From: Kocuria tytonis
GTDB taxonomy: Bacteria > Actinomycetota > Actinomycetes > Actinomycetales > Micrococcaceae
Reading direction: 5' to 3'
NCBI RefSeq assembly: GCF_003226895.2
Contig: NZ_PNJG02000001.1
Coordinates: forward strand, 124,001-188,000
Length of the DNA: 64,000 nucleotides
A program made the position numbers and the translations under genes. Numbering within the stretch: the stretch's first letter is position 1; each line of letters opens with the position of its first letter. The notes beneath the pieces are model-generated. The model was given only the letters and a program-made list of their open reading frames with translations. It was not told where the DNA came from and searched no databases. This document shows, piece after piece, positions 50,384 to 59,351 of this stretch.

Positions 50384-52939
50384 TCAGCCGTCCGCCGAGG
50401 CGGTGCCCGCATCCTCCCCGGAAGCGTGCCCGGCGGCGGGCACCTCCACGGGAAGTCCCGTGAGCGCGGGACCCACGGCCGCCACGGCGCGGTCGATGCC
50501 CACTCCGGATCCGTCCCGGCGGCCGTGCTCGGTGGGCAGGGAGCGGGCGACCCCGGCGGCGGAGACCGCCTTGGCCGGGCCGTGGCCCACCCACGCGAGG
50601 GTGAGCCCGTCCTCGCCCGAGAGCAGCCGATGCGCCCGCACCCCGGCGGTCGCGCGGCCCTTCGCCGGGAACTCCTCGAGCGGGGTGACCTTGACGGAGG
50701 CCTCGCCCATCTCCGGCAGCTGACCGTCGCTGCGGGCCTGCGTGACCACCACGGTGGACTCCTGCGGGATGACGGCGCCCGCGAAGACCACGCGCTCGCC
50801 CTCGGCGAGCTTCATCCCGGCCACGCCGCCCCCGGTCCGGCCCTGGGGGCGCACCATTGAGGCGGGGAAGCGCAGCAGCTTCGCGTCCGAGGACACCAGC
50901 ACGAGCTCCGCGGCGTCCGGTGCGGCACCCACACCCACCACGCGGTCGCCGTCCCTGAGCTTGATCGCGGGCCACTGGTCCAGGTTCAGCGGGTAGTCGG
51001 GGTTCACGCGCTTGACCACACCGGCCGCGGTGCCAATGGCCACGACCTCGTTCAGGGGCGCCAGACCCACGAGCGCCTCCTTCTTCTCCAGCCCGAGGAA
51101 GTCCGCGGCGGGCACCCCGTCCGCGAGGCGGGGCACGCCGTCGAAGTCCTGCAGCACGGGGATGTCCACGCACGAGACGCGCAGCATCCGCCCGGTGGAG
51201 GTGACGGCCGCGATCTCCCCGCGCGCCGTGGCCGGGACCACGCTGGTGAGCGCGTCGTGCTTGAAGCGCCGCGAGGCGTCCGCCAGGGGAGCGCGCGTGG
51301 CGCTGCGGGCGATCCGGCCGGTGGTGGAGAGGAACACCCAGCACGGGTCGTCGCTGATCTCCAGCGCCACGGACGTGGCGGCTTTCTTCCCGCCGGTCTG
51401 CGCGGCGGTCACCGCGGGCAGGTCCTCGGCCTCGAGCAGCACGGTGCGGCGCTCGTCCCCGAACTTCTCCGCGGTCTCCGACAGCTCGTCGGCGACGACG
51501 CCGCGCAGCGTGGTCTCCGAGCCCAGGATCGCCTCGAGCTCGGCGATCTCCTCCTGCAGCCGGTCGCGCTCGGCCTCGAGCTCGATGCGTGAGAACTTGG
51601 TGAGCTGGCGCAGCCGCAGCTCCAGGATGTGCTCGGCCTGGGCGCGGGAGAGGTCGAAGACGGCGATCAGCCGGTCGCGGGCCTCGGCGGTCTCCTCGGA
51701 GCCGCGGATGATCTGGATGACCTCGTCGATGTCCACGATCGCGACCAGCAGACCCTCCACGAGGTGCAGCCGGTCCTGCCGCTTGGCCAGGCGGAACGCG
51801 GTGCGCCGGCGCACCACGGCGATCCGGTGGTCCGTGTAGACCCGCAGCAGCTCCAGCAGTCCCATGGTGCGGGGCTGGCCGGCCACGAGCGCCACGTTGT
51901 TGATCCCGAAGGACTCCTCCAGGGGCGTGTGCTTGTGCAGCTGGGCGAGCACGGCCTGGGGGTTGAAGCCGTTCTTGATCTCGATGACCAGGCGCAGTCC
52001 GTTGGTGCGGTCCGTGAGGTCCACCACGTCCGAGATGCCCGTGAGCTTCTTGGCCTGGACGGCGTCCTTGATCTTCTCGGTGACCTTCTCCGGTCCCACC
52101 ATGTAGGGCAGCTCGGTGACCACGATGCCCTGCTTGCGGGGGGAGACCTGCTCCACGGACACGGTGGCGCGGGTGCGGAAGGAGCCGCGCCCGGTGCGGT
52201 AGGCGTCCCGGATGCCCTCCAGACCCACGATCCGCCCGCCCGAGGGCAGGTCCGGGCCGGGGATGAACTTCATGAGCTCCTCGAGCGTGGCCTCGGGGTT
52301 CAGCACCAGGTGACGGGCCCCGGCGGCGACCTCCCGCATGTTGTGCGGGGCCATGTTCGTGGCCATGCCCACCGCGATCCCCGTGGCGCCGTTGACCAGC
52401 AGGTTCGGGTAGGCAGCCGGCAGGACGGCGGGCTGCTGGAACTGGTTGTCGTAGTTCGGGACGAAGTCCACGACGTCCTCGTCGAGGTCCCCGGTGAGCG
52501 TCCGAGCGGCGGGGGCCATGCGGGCCTCGGTGTAGCGCGGGGCGGCCGGGCCGTCGTCGAGCGAGCCGAAGTTACCGTGACCGTCCACCAGGGGCACGCG
52601 CATCGCGAAGGACTGGGCCATGCGGACCATGGCGTCGTAGATGGCCGCGTCACCGTGGGGGTGCAGCTTGCCCATCACCTCGCCCACCACACGGGCGCTC
52701 TTGACGTGGCCGCGGTCCGGGCGCAGCCCCATCTGGTCCATCATGAACAGGATCCGCCGCTGCACGGGTTTCAGGCCGTCCCGGGCGTCCGGCAGTGCGC
52801 GGGAGTAGATCACGGAGTAGGAGTACTCCAGGAAGCTGGTCTCCATCTCCTGGGTGACGTCCACGTCCACGATGTGCTCGACGAAGTCCGCGGGCAGGTC
52901 GTCCTGGGGGGAACGGGTGGTGGAGCGGCGACGAGCCAT
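50384..52939 (-). CDS. parC: DNA topoisomerase IV (gyrase-type) subunit A, 851 aa
   Basis: The breakage-reunion domain begins ALPDARDGLKPVQRRILFMM, contains HPHGDAAIYDAMVRMAQ and the nucleophile Tyr136 in APRYTEARM, and continues into the coiled coil and C-terminal beta-pinwheel (about 520-820). A GyrA-box (QRRGG-like) is not evident at the pinwheel, favouring ParC over GyrA, though this is a reading by eye. It lies tail to tail with parE, so the two are not one operon. ATG at 52939. Confidence 0.9.
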   Translation of the reverse strand: MARRRSTTRSPQDDLPADFVEHIVDVDVTQEMETSFLEYSYSVIYSRALPDARDGLKPVQRRILFMMDQMGLRPDRGHVKSARVVGEVMGKLHPHGDAAIYDAMVRMAQSFAMRVPLVDGHGNFGSLDDGPAAPRYTEARMAPAARTLTGDLDEDVVDFVPNYDNQFQQPAVLPAAYPNLLVNGATGIAVGMATNMAPHNMREVAAGARHLVLNPEATLEELMKFIPGPDLPSGGRIVGLEGIRDAYRTGRGSFRTRATVSVEQVSPRKQGIVVTELPYMVGPEKVTEKIKDAVQAKKLTGISDVVDLTDRTNGLRLVIEIKNGFNPQAVLAQLHKHTPLEESFGINNVALVAGQPRTMGLLELLRVYTDHRIAVVRRRTAFRLAKRQDRLHLVEGLLVAIVDIDEVIQIIRGSEETAEARDRLIAVFDLSRAQAEHILELRLRQLTKFSRIELEAERDRLQEEIAELEAILGSETTLRGVVADELSETAEKFGDERRTVLLEAEDLPAVTAAQTGGKKAATSVALEISDDPCWVFLSTTGRIARSATRAPLADASRRFKHDALTSVVPATARGEIAAVTSTGRMLRVSCVDIPVLQDFDGVPRLADGVPAADFLGLEKKEALVGLAPLNEVVAIGTAAGVVKRVNPDYPLNLDQWPAIKLRDGDRVVGVGAAPDAAELVLVSSDAKLLRFPASMVRPQGRTGGGVAGMKLAEGERVVFAGAVIPQESTVVVTQARSDGQLPEMGEASVKVTPLEEFPAKGRATAGVRAHRLLSGEDGLTLAWVGHGPAKAVSAAGVARSLPTEHGRRDGSGVGIDRAVAAVGPALTGLPVEVPAAGHASGEDAGTASADG

Positions 52940-52996
52940 CGAGAGGTAACTCCTTGAAATCGGGGCGTGATCCTGGGACCGGAGCAGGCGGTTGGC

Positions 52997-53002
52997 TACC
53001 CT
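52997..53002 (+). promoter_or_regulatory. -10 box of the GNAT-ACS gene
   Basis: TACCCT seven bases before ATG 53010, leaving no ribosome site; the TTG at 52992 is therefore rejected as start. Confidence 0.5.
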
Positions 53003-53009
53003 GAAGTCT

Positions 53010-55700
53010 ATGGGTTCCCACGACGACGCTCCGCAGCAGCAGGCCTACCCCGAGTACTGGGAGGCGGACGTGATCCTGCGCGACGGCGCCACGGCCCACC
53101 TGCGTCCCATCAGCCCGCAGGACCAGCAGCTGCTGCAGGACTTCCACTCGTCCCAGTCGCAGGACAGCATCTACCTGCGGTTCTTCTCCTACAAGCCCAA
53201 GCTCTCCCAGCGGGAGCTGGAGCGCTTCACCACGGTGGACCACACGGACCGCGTGTGCTTCGTGCTGATGCTGGGCGAGAAGCTGATCGGTGTGGGCCGC
53301 TACGACCGCACCTCCCCGCGGGCGGCCGAGGTCGCGTTCATGATCTCGGACCACCACCAGGGCCGGGGCATCGGCTCCATCCTGCTGGAGCACCTCGCGG
53401 CCGCGGCGCGCGAGAACGGCATCGACCGCTTCACCGCGGAGGTGCTGCCCGAGAACCGCAAGATGCTCCACGTGTTCGTGGAGGCCGGCTACGACGTCTC
53501 CCGCCAGTTCGAGGACGGGGTGGTGGTGGTGGACTTCGACATCGACCCCACCGAGAAGTCCCTGGCCGTGATGGCCGCGCGCGAGCACCGCGCGGAGGCG
53601 CGCTCGGTCAAGGACCTGCTCACGCCCTCGACCATCGCCGTGGTCGGGGCCTCCGCCCACCAGGACCACGCCGGCCACCACGCCGTGGAGGGGATCCTGA
53701 ACGGCGGCTTCACCGGCACGCTCTACGGGGTGGGGCACTCGCCGTACGAGCGGGAGGGCCTCACGTTCGTCGCGTCCCTGTCGGAGATCGCGGATCCCGT
53801 GGACCTCGCCGTGATCGCCGTGCCCCGGGAGGCCGTGGAGAACACGGTGACGGACTGCGGCCGGGCCGGCGTGCGCGCCGTCGTCGTCATGACCGGCGGC
53901 TACGCGGAGGACGGCCTGGAGGGCGCCACGGCCCAGCGCCGGCTCGTGCGGATCGCACGCGCGGCGGGGATGCGCGTGGTGGGCCCGGCCAGCCTGGGGC
54001 TTATCAACACCGACCCCCAGGTCTCGCTGAACGCCTCGGTGCTGCCCGAGTTGCCGCGGCGCGGCGGGCTGGGCCTGTTCTCCCAGTCCGGCGCGGTGGG
54101 CACCATGCTCTACGGTGCGGCGTTGCGCCACGGCGTGGGGCTCTCCAGCTACCTCTCGGCGGGCAACCGCGCGGACGTCTCCGGCAACGACCTCATGCAG
54201 CACTGGGAGGACGACCCCGAAACCACGGTGTGCGGGCTCTACCTGCAGTCCGTGGGCAACCCCCGCAAGTTCTCGCGGATCGCCCGCCGGCTGTCCCTGA
54301 GCAAGCCCGTGATCGTGGCCAAGTCCGAGGTCACCGGGCTGCGCCTGCCGCCGGGCCACACCGGGCGCGTCACCCAGGCGCCCGCCGGTGCCCTGGACTC
54401 GATGTTCCGCCAGGCGGGCGTGATCCGGGCGAGCACCGCCGAGCAGCTGCTGGACGTCGCCGCGATCACCGAGAGCCAGCCCCTGCCGGGCTCCCGCCGC
54501 GTCGCCGTGGTCTCCAACGCGCTCGCGCTCGCCCAGCTCACCGAGGACACGGCCCTGCGCCTGGACCTCGAACCCGCCGCCGTCGACGGCTCGGTGGACA
54601 CCACCCGGGGTCCCCGCGCCGCCCACGACGCCGTCCTGGCCGCCGTCCGCGCGCAGCTCGCCACCGAGGAGGCGAGCAGCGTGGTGCTCGTGCTGATGCC
54701 GGTGCCCGGGCTGGACCGGGAGGCCCTCGTGGCGGACGTCGCCCGGGCCGCCCACGATGCGCAGCGCACCACCGTGGCGGTGTTCACCGGCCAGTACGGA
54801 CCGGACGGCGTCACCGCCTCCGTCCACACCGCCGGCGACGCCGCCCTGCCGTGCTTCGACTCCCCGGGCACCGCGATGCACGCGCTCGCCCAGGTCATCG
54901 ACTACACCACGTGGCGCTCGCAGGAGCAGGGCGTGGTCACGGATCCCGAGGACTTCGACTTCGACGGCGTGGAGAAGTTCCTGGAGCGGCAACGGGACAA
55001 GGTCAGCGGGGACACCCTGTACGAGCTGAGCACGCCGGAGCGCAACGAGCTGCTGGGCCACGCGGGCATCCGCGTGCTGGAATCGGTGCGCTTCAACGAT
55101 CCCGAGGACGGCCCCGCCGCGGCGCAGCGGCTCGGCTACCCGGTGGCGCTGAAGACCACCGACCCCTTCCTGCGCCACCGCCTGGACCTGGGCGGTGTGG
55201 TGCTCAACATCGCGGACGCGGACCAGCTGCGCACGGCGATCGAGACCATGCGGCGGACCCTGGCCGGGTGGAACGTCACGGACTTCGAGGTGCAGTCCAT
55301 GGCGCCCACTGGCCAGACCGTGGTGCTGCGCGCCGCGGAGGACCCCCTGATCGGACCGGTGCTCTCGTTCGGGATGGCCGGCGACGCCGTGCACCTCCTG
55401 GACGACTGGGCCCACCGCGTGCCGCCGCTCACCGACCGGGACATCACCCGCATGGTCCGCGCGCCCAAGGCCGCCCGCAAGCTCTTCGGCTACCAGGGCG
55501 TGCCGCCGGTGGACACCACGGCGCTCGAGCAGCTCGTGAACCGCGTGGCCTACCTCAAGGACCGGTTCCCGCAGGTCGCCTTCCTGGAGCTGAACCCGGT
55601 GGTGCTGTCCGGCTCCGTGCTCACCGTGCTCTCCGCCACGGTGAAGATCGGGGATCCGGGACAGCGTACGGACAGCGCCCGCCGCGCGATGCTGGGCTAG
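53010..55700 (+). CDS. GNAT acetyltransferase fused to an ADP-forming acyl-CoA-synthetase-like protein (Pat type), 896 aa
   Basis: An N-terminal GNAT domain (about 20-175) has HHQGRGIGSILLEHLAAAAR, the acetyl-CoA pyrophosphate loop. It is followed by a CoA-binding Rossmann domain (STIAVVGASAHQDH, about 205), a ligase domain (GLFSQSGAVGTMLYGAALRH, then LRLPPGHTGRVTQ with a retained His) and a C-terminal ATP-grasp part (LLGHAGIRVLESVRF, then YPVALKTT). Fusions of both orders exist as protein lysine acetyltransferases (Pat, PatZ) in which the synthetase part is regulatory and does not need activity. It may modify and control acyl-CoA synthetases. ATG at 53010; the gene before it, parC, is divergent. 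Confidence 0.88.
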   Translation: MGSHDDAPQQQAYPEYWEADVILRDGATAHLRPISPQDQQLLQDFHSSQSQDSIYLRFFSYKPKLSQRELERFTTVDHTDRVCFVLMLGEKLIGVGRYDRTSPRAAEVAFMISDHHQGRGIGSILLEHLAAAARENGIDRFTAEVLPENRKMLHVFVEAGYDVSRQFEDGVVVVDFDIDPTEKSLAVMAAREHRAEARSVKDLLTPSTIAVVGASAHQDHAGHHAVEGILNGGFTGTLYGVGHSPYEREGLTFVASLSEIADPVDLAVIAVPREAVENTVTDCGRAGVRAVVVMTGGYAEDGLEGATAQRRLVRIARAAGMRVVGPASLGLINTDPQVSLNASVLPELPRRGGLGLFSQSGAVGTMLYGAALRHGVGLSSYLSAGNRADVSGNDLMQHWEDDPETTVCGLYLQSVGNPRKFSRIARRLSLSKPVIVAKSEVTGLRLPPGHTGRVTQAPAGALDSMFRQAGVIRASTAEQLLDVAAITESQPLPGSRRVAVVSNALALAQLTEDTALRLDLEPAAVDGSVDTTRGPRAAHDAVLAAVRAQLATEEASSVVLVLMPVPGLDREALVADVARAAHDAQRTTVAVFTGQYGPDGVTASVHTAGDAALPCFDSPGTAMHALAQVIDYTTWRSQEQGVVTDPEDFDFDGVEKFLERQRDKVSGDTLYELSTPERNELLGHAGIRVLESVRFNDPEDGPAAAQRLGYPVALKTTDPFLRHRLDLGGVVLNIADADQLRTAIETMRRTLAGWNVTDFEVQSMAPTGQTVVLRAAEDPLIGPVLSFGMAGDAVHLLDDWAHRVPPLTDRDITRMVRAPKAARKLFGYQGVPPVDTTALEQLVNRVAYLKDRFPQVAFLELNPVVLSGSVLTVLSATVKIGDPGQRTDSARRAMLG

Positions 55701-55712
55701 GGCACCCACCGA

Positions 55713-57392
55713 GTGCGGGACACGATCGCCGGTCGCTTCGAGCTGCTGACGCCCATCGCCGAGGGCGGCAGCGGCGCGGTGTGGCGCGCCCAGGACCTGC
55801 GCCTGGGGCGCGAGTGCGCCGCGAAGGTGCTGCGCCAGCGCGACTCCGCGGACCTGCTGCGCTTCGTGCGGGAGCAGTCCGTGAACCTGGAGCACCCCCA
55901 CGTGGTGGCCCCCTACGGGTGGGCCGCGGAGGACGAGCACGTGGCGATCGCCATGGAGCTCGTCTCGGGCGGCACGCTGGAGGCGGCGCTGCAGGACAAC
56001 GGGGCGGTGGCGGACTGGGTGGCCGAGGAGCTCGTGTGCCAGCTGCTGTCCGCCCTGCGGTTCGTGCACACCCGGGGCTGGGTGCACCGGGACGTGAAAC
56101 CGGCGAACGTGCTGCTGGAGCCCACCGGTTCCGCTCTGCCCGTCGCGCGGCTCGCTGACTTCGGGATCGCGGTCCGGCTCACCGACGCCCGCCTCACCCA
56201 CACCGGCACGGTGGTGGGGACCCCCGGCTACCTCCCGGACGAGGCCTACGCCCCGGGCAGTCCGTCCCGCACCATGGATCTCTACGCCGCCGGGGTCACG
56301 GCCGTGCGGATGGTGCTGCCCGAGGCGGACCTCAGCGACGGCCCCCTGCGTCCCGAGGACGTCACGCGGCTGGGCCTGTTCGAAGGCTCACCGGTGCTGC
56401 GGGCGGGGGCCGCGGGGCTGCTCAGCGCGGACCCCGCCGCGCGCACGGCGGCCGCGGACCGCCTGCTCACGGATCTCATGGCCACCGCGCCGGCCCGCGC
56501 GGGCCGGCAGTGCGAGACGGCGGACGGTGAGCCGTTCGAGGTCTTCGACGTCCTGGAGCCCACGACCGAGCGCGAACTGTCCCCGGTGGCCGACGCCGCC
56601 CGGCTGCCCTCCCGCGCCGGACGCACCGCGGACGCGCCCATCGCATGGCACGCCGTGCACCGGCAGGCCATCGCCAGGCCCGGCAGCCCGGCCATGGCGC
56701 AGCGCGGGGGAGACCTGCTGCGGCCGTTCGCGCCCGCCACCGGCGGGACGCCCGGGGACGACGCGGGCGCGGGACCGGCGGGCGGCGTCGTCGGAGGGGA
56801 CGTCCTCGGCGGCGCGGCACCCCGTGCGGCGGGCGGCGACCGGGCAGGGGAGCGCCGCGGTGCGCCCGAACCGCTCGATCCCGGCACGTCCGCGAGCCCA
56901 TCCGCTCCCGAGGACAGCACCGAGCGGCTGGACCCCTCGGCCGCCCCGGAGATCCCCGGGTTCGCGTCCCCGGCGGCGGGCCGGGGGGACACCACCGCGG
57001 TGCTGGCCGCCGCCCTGGGCGGGACCGGTGGCCCGCTGGTGGCGACGCCCGCGGCCGCCCACCGGGACGAGGTCGGGGATGCGTCGGGGTCCGTCGCACC
57101 GGAACCCGGACGGAGCACGCGCCATCGGCGCGCACGGTGGCCGTGGTGGCTGCTCGCGCTGACGCTGGCCGTGCTGGCGCTCGTGGCCGGGTACGTGTGG
57201 CTCGGGCCCATGATCGCCGGGTGGAGCGGGAACGGGGGCACGAACCGGCCGGCTCCCACGGCTCCACCCCCGCCCACGAGCTCACCCGTGAGTTCCCCCG
57301 GACCCACCGAGGAGCCCGCCCCCGCCACGGACGTCACCCCCGTGTGCACCGAGCTCGCGGACGGCACCGTATCCTGCGTGGTGACCCCGTGA
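55713..57392 (+). CDS. Transmembrane Ser/Thr protein kinase, 559 aa
   Basis: Full catalytic set: glycine loop AEGGSGAVW, Lys38 (CAAKVL), HRD-KPAN at 125-132 (HRDVKPANVLL), DFG at 149-151, and the activation segment GTPGYLPDEAY. A Gly/Ala/Pro-rich linker (about 260-465) leads to one membrane helix (about 474-498) and a short Pro-rich outer tail ending TDVTPVCTELADGTVSC. There is no PASTA domain, so the signal sensed is unclear. It starts 13 bp after the acetyltransferase gene (GTG 55713) and is probably co-transcribed with it. Confidence 0.92.
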   Translation: MRDTIAGRFELLTPIAEGGSGAVWRAQDLRLGRECAAKVLRQRDSADLLRFVREQSVNLEHPHVVAPYGWAAEDEHVAIAMELVSGGTLEAALQDNGAVADWVAEELVCQLLSALRFVHTRGWVHRDVKPANVLLEPTGSALPVARLADFGIAVRLTDARLTHTGTVVGTPGYLPDEAYAPGSPSRTMDLYAAGVTAVRMVLPEADLSDGPLRPEDVTRLGLFEGSPVLRAGAAGLLSADPAARTAAADRLLTDLMATAPARAGRQCETADGEPFEVFDVLEPTTERELSPVADAARLPSRAGRTADAPIAWHAVHRQAIARPGSPAMAQRGGDLLRPFAPATGGTPGDDAGAGPAGGVVGGDVLGGAAPRAAGGDRAGERRGAPEPLDPGTSASPSAPEDSTERLDPSAAPEIPGFASPAAGRGDTTAVLAAALGGTGGPLVATPAAAHRDEVGDASGSVAPEPGRSTRHRRARWPWWLLALTLAVLALVAGYVWLGPMIAGWSGNGGTNRPAPTAPPPPTSSPVSSPGPTEEPAPATDVTPVCTELADGTVSCVVTP

Positions 57393-57437
57393 CCCGCGCG
57401 AGCTCCCGGGTGGTGTGCCCCGCGGGGCGCAGTGGAG

Positions 57438-57443
57438 CACAAT
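57438..57443 (+). promoter_or_regulatory. -10 box of leaderless DUF5998 gene
   Basis: CACAAT six bases before ATG 57450, the same hexamer and spacing as at 19685. Confidence 0.5.
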
Positions 57444-57449
57444 AGCGCC

Positions 57450-58157
57450 ATGACATTCTCAGCTCCCGATGGCTCCCGGCTGGTTCAGGACATCGAAAAG
57501 GCCGGGTTCTACCCGCAACTCGTCACGGACGTGGTCATGGACTCCCTGGACGGACGGCACCCGGTGTCCCACCTCGTGCAGTTGGAAACGCACTTCAACA
57601 ACACGGAACTGCACCGTCACATCACGGCTCTGGTGCTCGCCGAGGACGTCCTGCACATCACCCACGTGGACGACGAGCAGTACGACGAGACCGGGGCGGA
57701 CACCGTGGCCCGCGTGTCCACCGAGACGGTGCCGATCTCCCAGATCCGCTCCGTGACGCTCAGCTACGCGTACCACCAGCCGCAGAACTACCAGCCGGGC
57801 ACGCCCATCATGGAGCTGAACCTCGCGGTGAGCTGGACCGGCACCCAGCAGCTGGAGCTGTACCCGGCCATGTGCGAGGACCCCGAGTGCCAGGCGGACC
57901 ACGGCTACACCGGCACCGCGGCGAGCGAGGACGTGGTCATGCGCATCAGTTCCGAGGCGGACGGGCAGGACGCGGTGGAAGGCGCCCGCGAGTTCGCACG
58001 CACCCTGCGACGCGCCAACGTGGCCCCCCTCACGGACGCGGGCGCACAGATCGCCCAGGCGCCCCGTCAGAATCCCGCCCGCACGGAGCAGCCGAGCCCT
58101 CCGCGTTCGCGCTTCGGCCACCGCCACAACGGCCGCGACGCGGGGCGCACCTCGTGA
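57450..58157 (+). CDS. DUF5998 family protein, 235 aa
   Basis: The soluble core begins SRLVQDIEKAGFYPQLVTDVV and has VSHLVQLETHFNNTELHRHI and later DPECQADHGYTG; the C-terminal 45 residues are basic and disordered. A conserved actinobacterial family of unknown role. The next gene overlaps its stop as GTGA, so the two are coupled. Confidence 0.82.
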   Translation: MTFSAPDGSRLVQDIEKAGFYPQLVTDVVMDSLDGRHPVSHLVQLETHFNNTELHRHITALVLAEDVLHITHVDDEQYDETGADTVARVSTETVPISQIRSVTLSYAYHQPQNYQPGTPIMELNLAVSWTGTQQLELYPAMCEDPECQADHGYTGTAASEDVVMRISSEADGQDAVEGAREFARTLRRANVAPLTDAGAQIAQAPRQNPARTEQPSPPRSRFGHRHNGRDAGRTS

Positions 58158-59302
58158 GCGACGGGGAGGCGGGACCGCCCGTCGACCTCCCGGGACCCCC
58201 GCGCTACGGTTCGCGCAGCATCGCGGAGGTGCTGTCCTCGGCCGCCGCCGCGGTGGGGGTCACGGGGCAGCGCAACGCGCTCAGCCTGCCGTCCGCGCAG
58301 CGCTACGTGGTGGTCCTCGTGGACGGGCTGGGGTCCCGGCTGCTGCGCGAGGTGGCGGGGTACGCGCCCACCCTTCGGGCCGCGCAGTCCCTGGGTGAGC
58401 TCGACGCCGCGTTCCCCTCCACCACGTCCGTCTCCCTCTCGTGCCTGGGCACCGGACGGGCCCCCGGCCGACACGGGATGCTGGGCTACGACGTCCTGGA
58501 ACCCGCGCGCGACCGCGTGGTGAACATGCTGGGCAACTGGCCCGCGGACCTGGACCCGGTGGCGTGGCAGCCCGCGCCCACGGTGCTGGAGCGCGCCGCG
58601 GCGGAGGTGGACACGGCCACGGTGAGCGCGCCGCGCTTCGAGTCCTCCTCCCTGACCCGGGCCGCGCTGCGGGGCGGCAGGTTCGTGGGCGCCCACGGCG
58701 TGCACGCGCGCACCGCAGGGACCCTCGAGCAGCTGCGCGAGGGTCGGAGGGGACTCGTCTACTTCTACTGGGACGAGCTGGACAAGACCGGGCACCGGCA
58801 GGGGTGGCGTTCGGACGATTGGCTGCGCGCGCTCGAGGACCTCGACTCCGCGCTGCGACGGCTCGTCACCAGGCTGCCGGCCAACACCCGTGTGCTGCTG
58901 ACCGCCGATCACGGCATGGTGGACGTGGCCCCGGAGCATCGGGTGGACGTCAGCGCACACCCCGGTCTGATGCGCGGGATCCGGCACACCGCCGGCGAGC
59001 CCCGCGCCGTGCAGCTGCACCTCGTCCCGGACGAGGACCCCCGGGTCGTGGCCCGGCGCTGGCAGGAGCACTTCGGGGACGCCGTGTGGACCGCCACGCG
59101 GCAGGACCTGGCACGCGGGGAGTACTTCGGGGCGGATCCGGATCCGGATCTGCTGGCCCGCGCGGGGGACGTGTGGGTCCTGGGGCGGGAGGAGCTCGCC
59201 CTCTACGACGTGTCCCGTCAGGGAACCCGGCCCATGAACATGGTGGGGCAGCACGGTTCGCTCACGGACCGGGAGAGGTTCGTGCCGGCTCTGCTCTGGT
59301 GA
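58154..59302 (+). CDS. Type I phosphodiesterase/nucleotide pyrophosphatase family, 382 aa
   Basis: An alkaline-phosphatase superfamily fold: YVVVLVDGLGSRLL, AAFPSTTSVSLSCLGTG with the catalytic Thr/Ser, GMLGYD, YFYWDELDKTGH and LLTADHGMVDV, then QHGSLT, supply metal ligands (Asp, His, Asp-His). Substrate unknown; the family hydrolyses phosphodiester bonds of nucleotides or lipids. GTG at 58154 overlaps DUF5998 by 4 bp. No signal peptide, so probably cytoplasmic. Confidence 0.86.
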   Translation: MSDGEAGPPVDLPGPPRYGSRSIAEVLSSAAAAVGVTGQRNALSLPSAQRYVVVLVDGLGSRLLREVAGYAPTLRAAQSLGELDAAFPSTTSVSLSCLGTGRAPGRHGMLGYDVLEPARDRVVNMLGNWPADLDPVAWQPAPTVLERAAAEVDTATVSAPRFESSSLTRAALRGGRFVGAHGVHARTAGTLEQLREGRRGLVYFYWDELDKTGHRQGWRSDDWLRALEDLDSALRRLVTRLPANTRVLLTADHGMVDVAPEHRVDVSAHPGLMRGIRHTAGEPRAVQLHLVPDEDPRVVARRWQEHFGDAVWTATRQDLARGEYFGADPDPDLLARAGDVWVLGREELALYDVSRQGTRPMNMVGQHGSLTDRERFVPALLW

Positions 59303-59351
59303 GTCCACGGCGCACCCCGGGCCGTGGTGGCCCGTCGCGCAGGGGACGGAC

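Noticed and set aside
52650-56201. Very long open frames opposite or shifted to real genes (for example 52650-56201 minus, 52967-56158 plus, 8535-10364 plus, 17496-19319 minus)
   Set aside because: They have no ribosome site, show the Arg/Gly/His/Pro-rich composition of shadow frames in GC-rich DNA, and lie over clearly conserved proteins.
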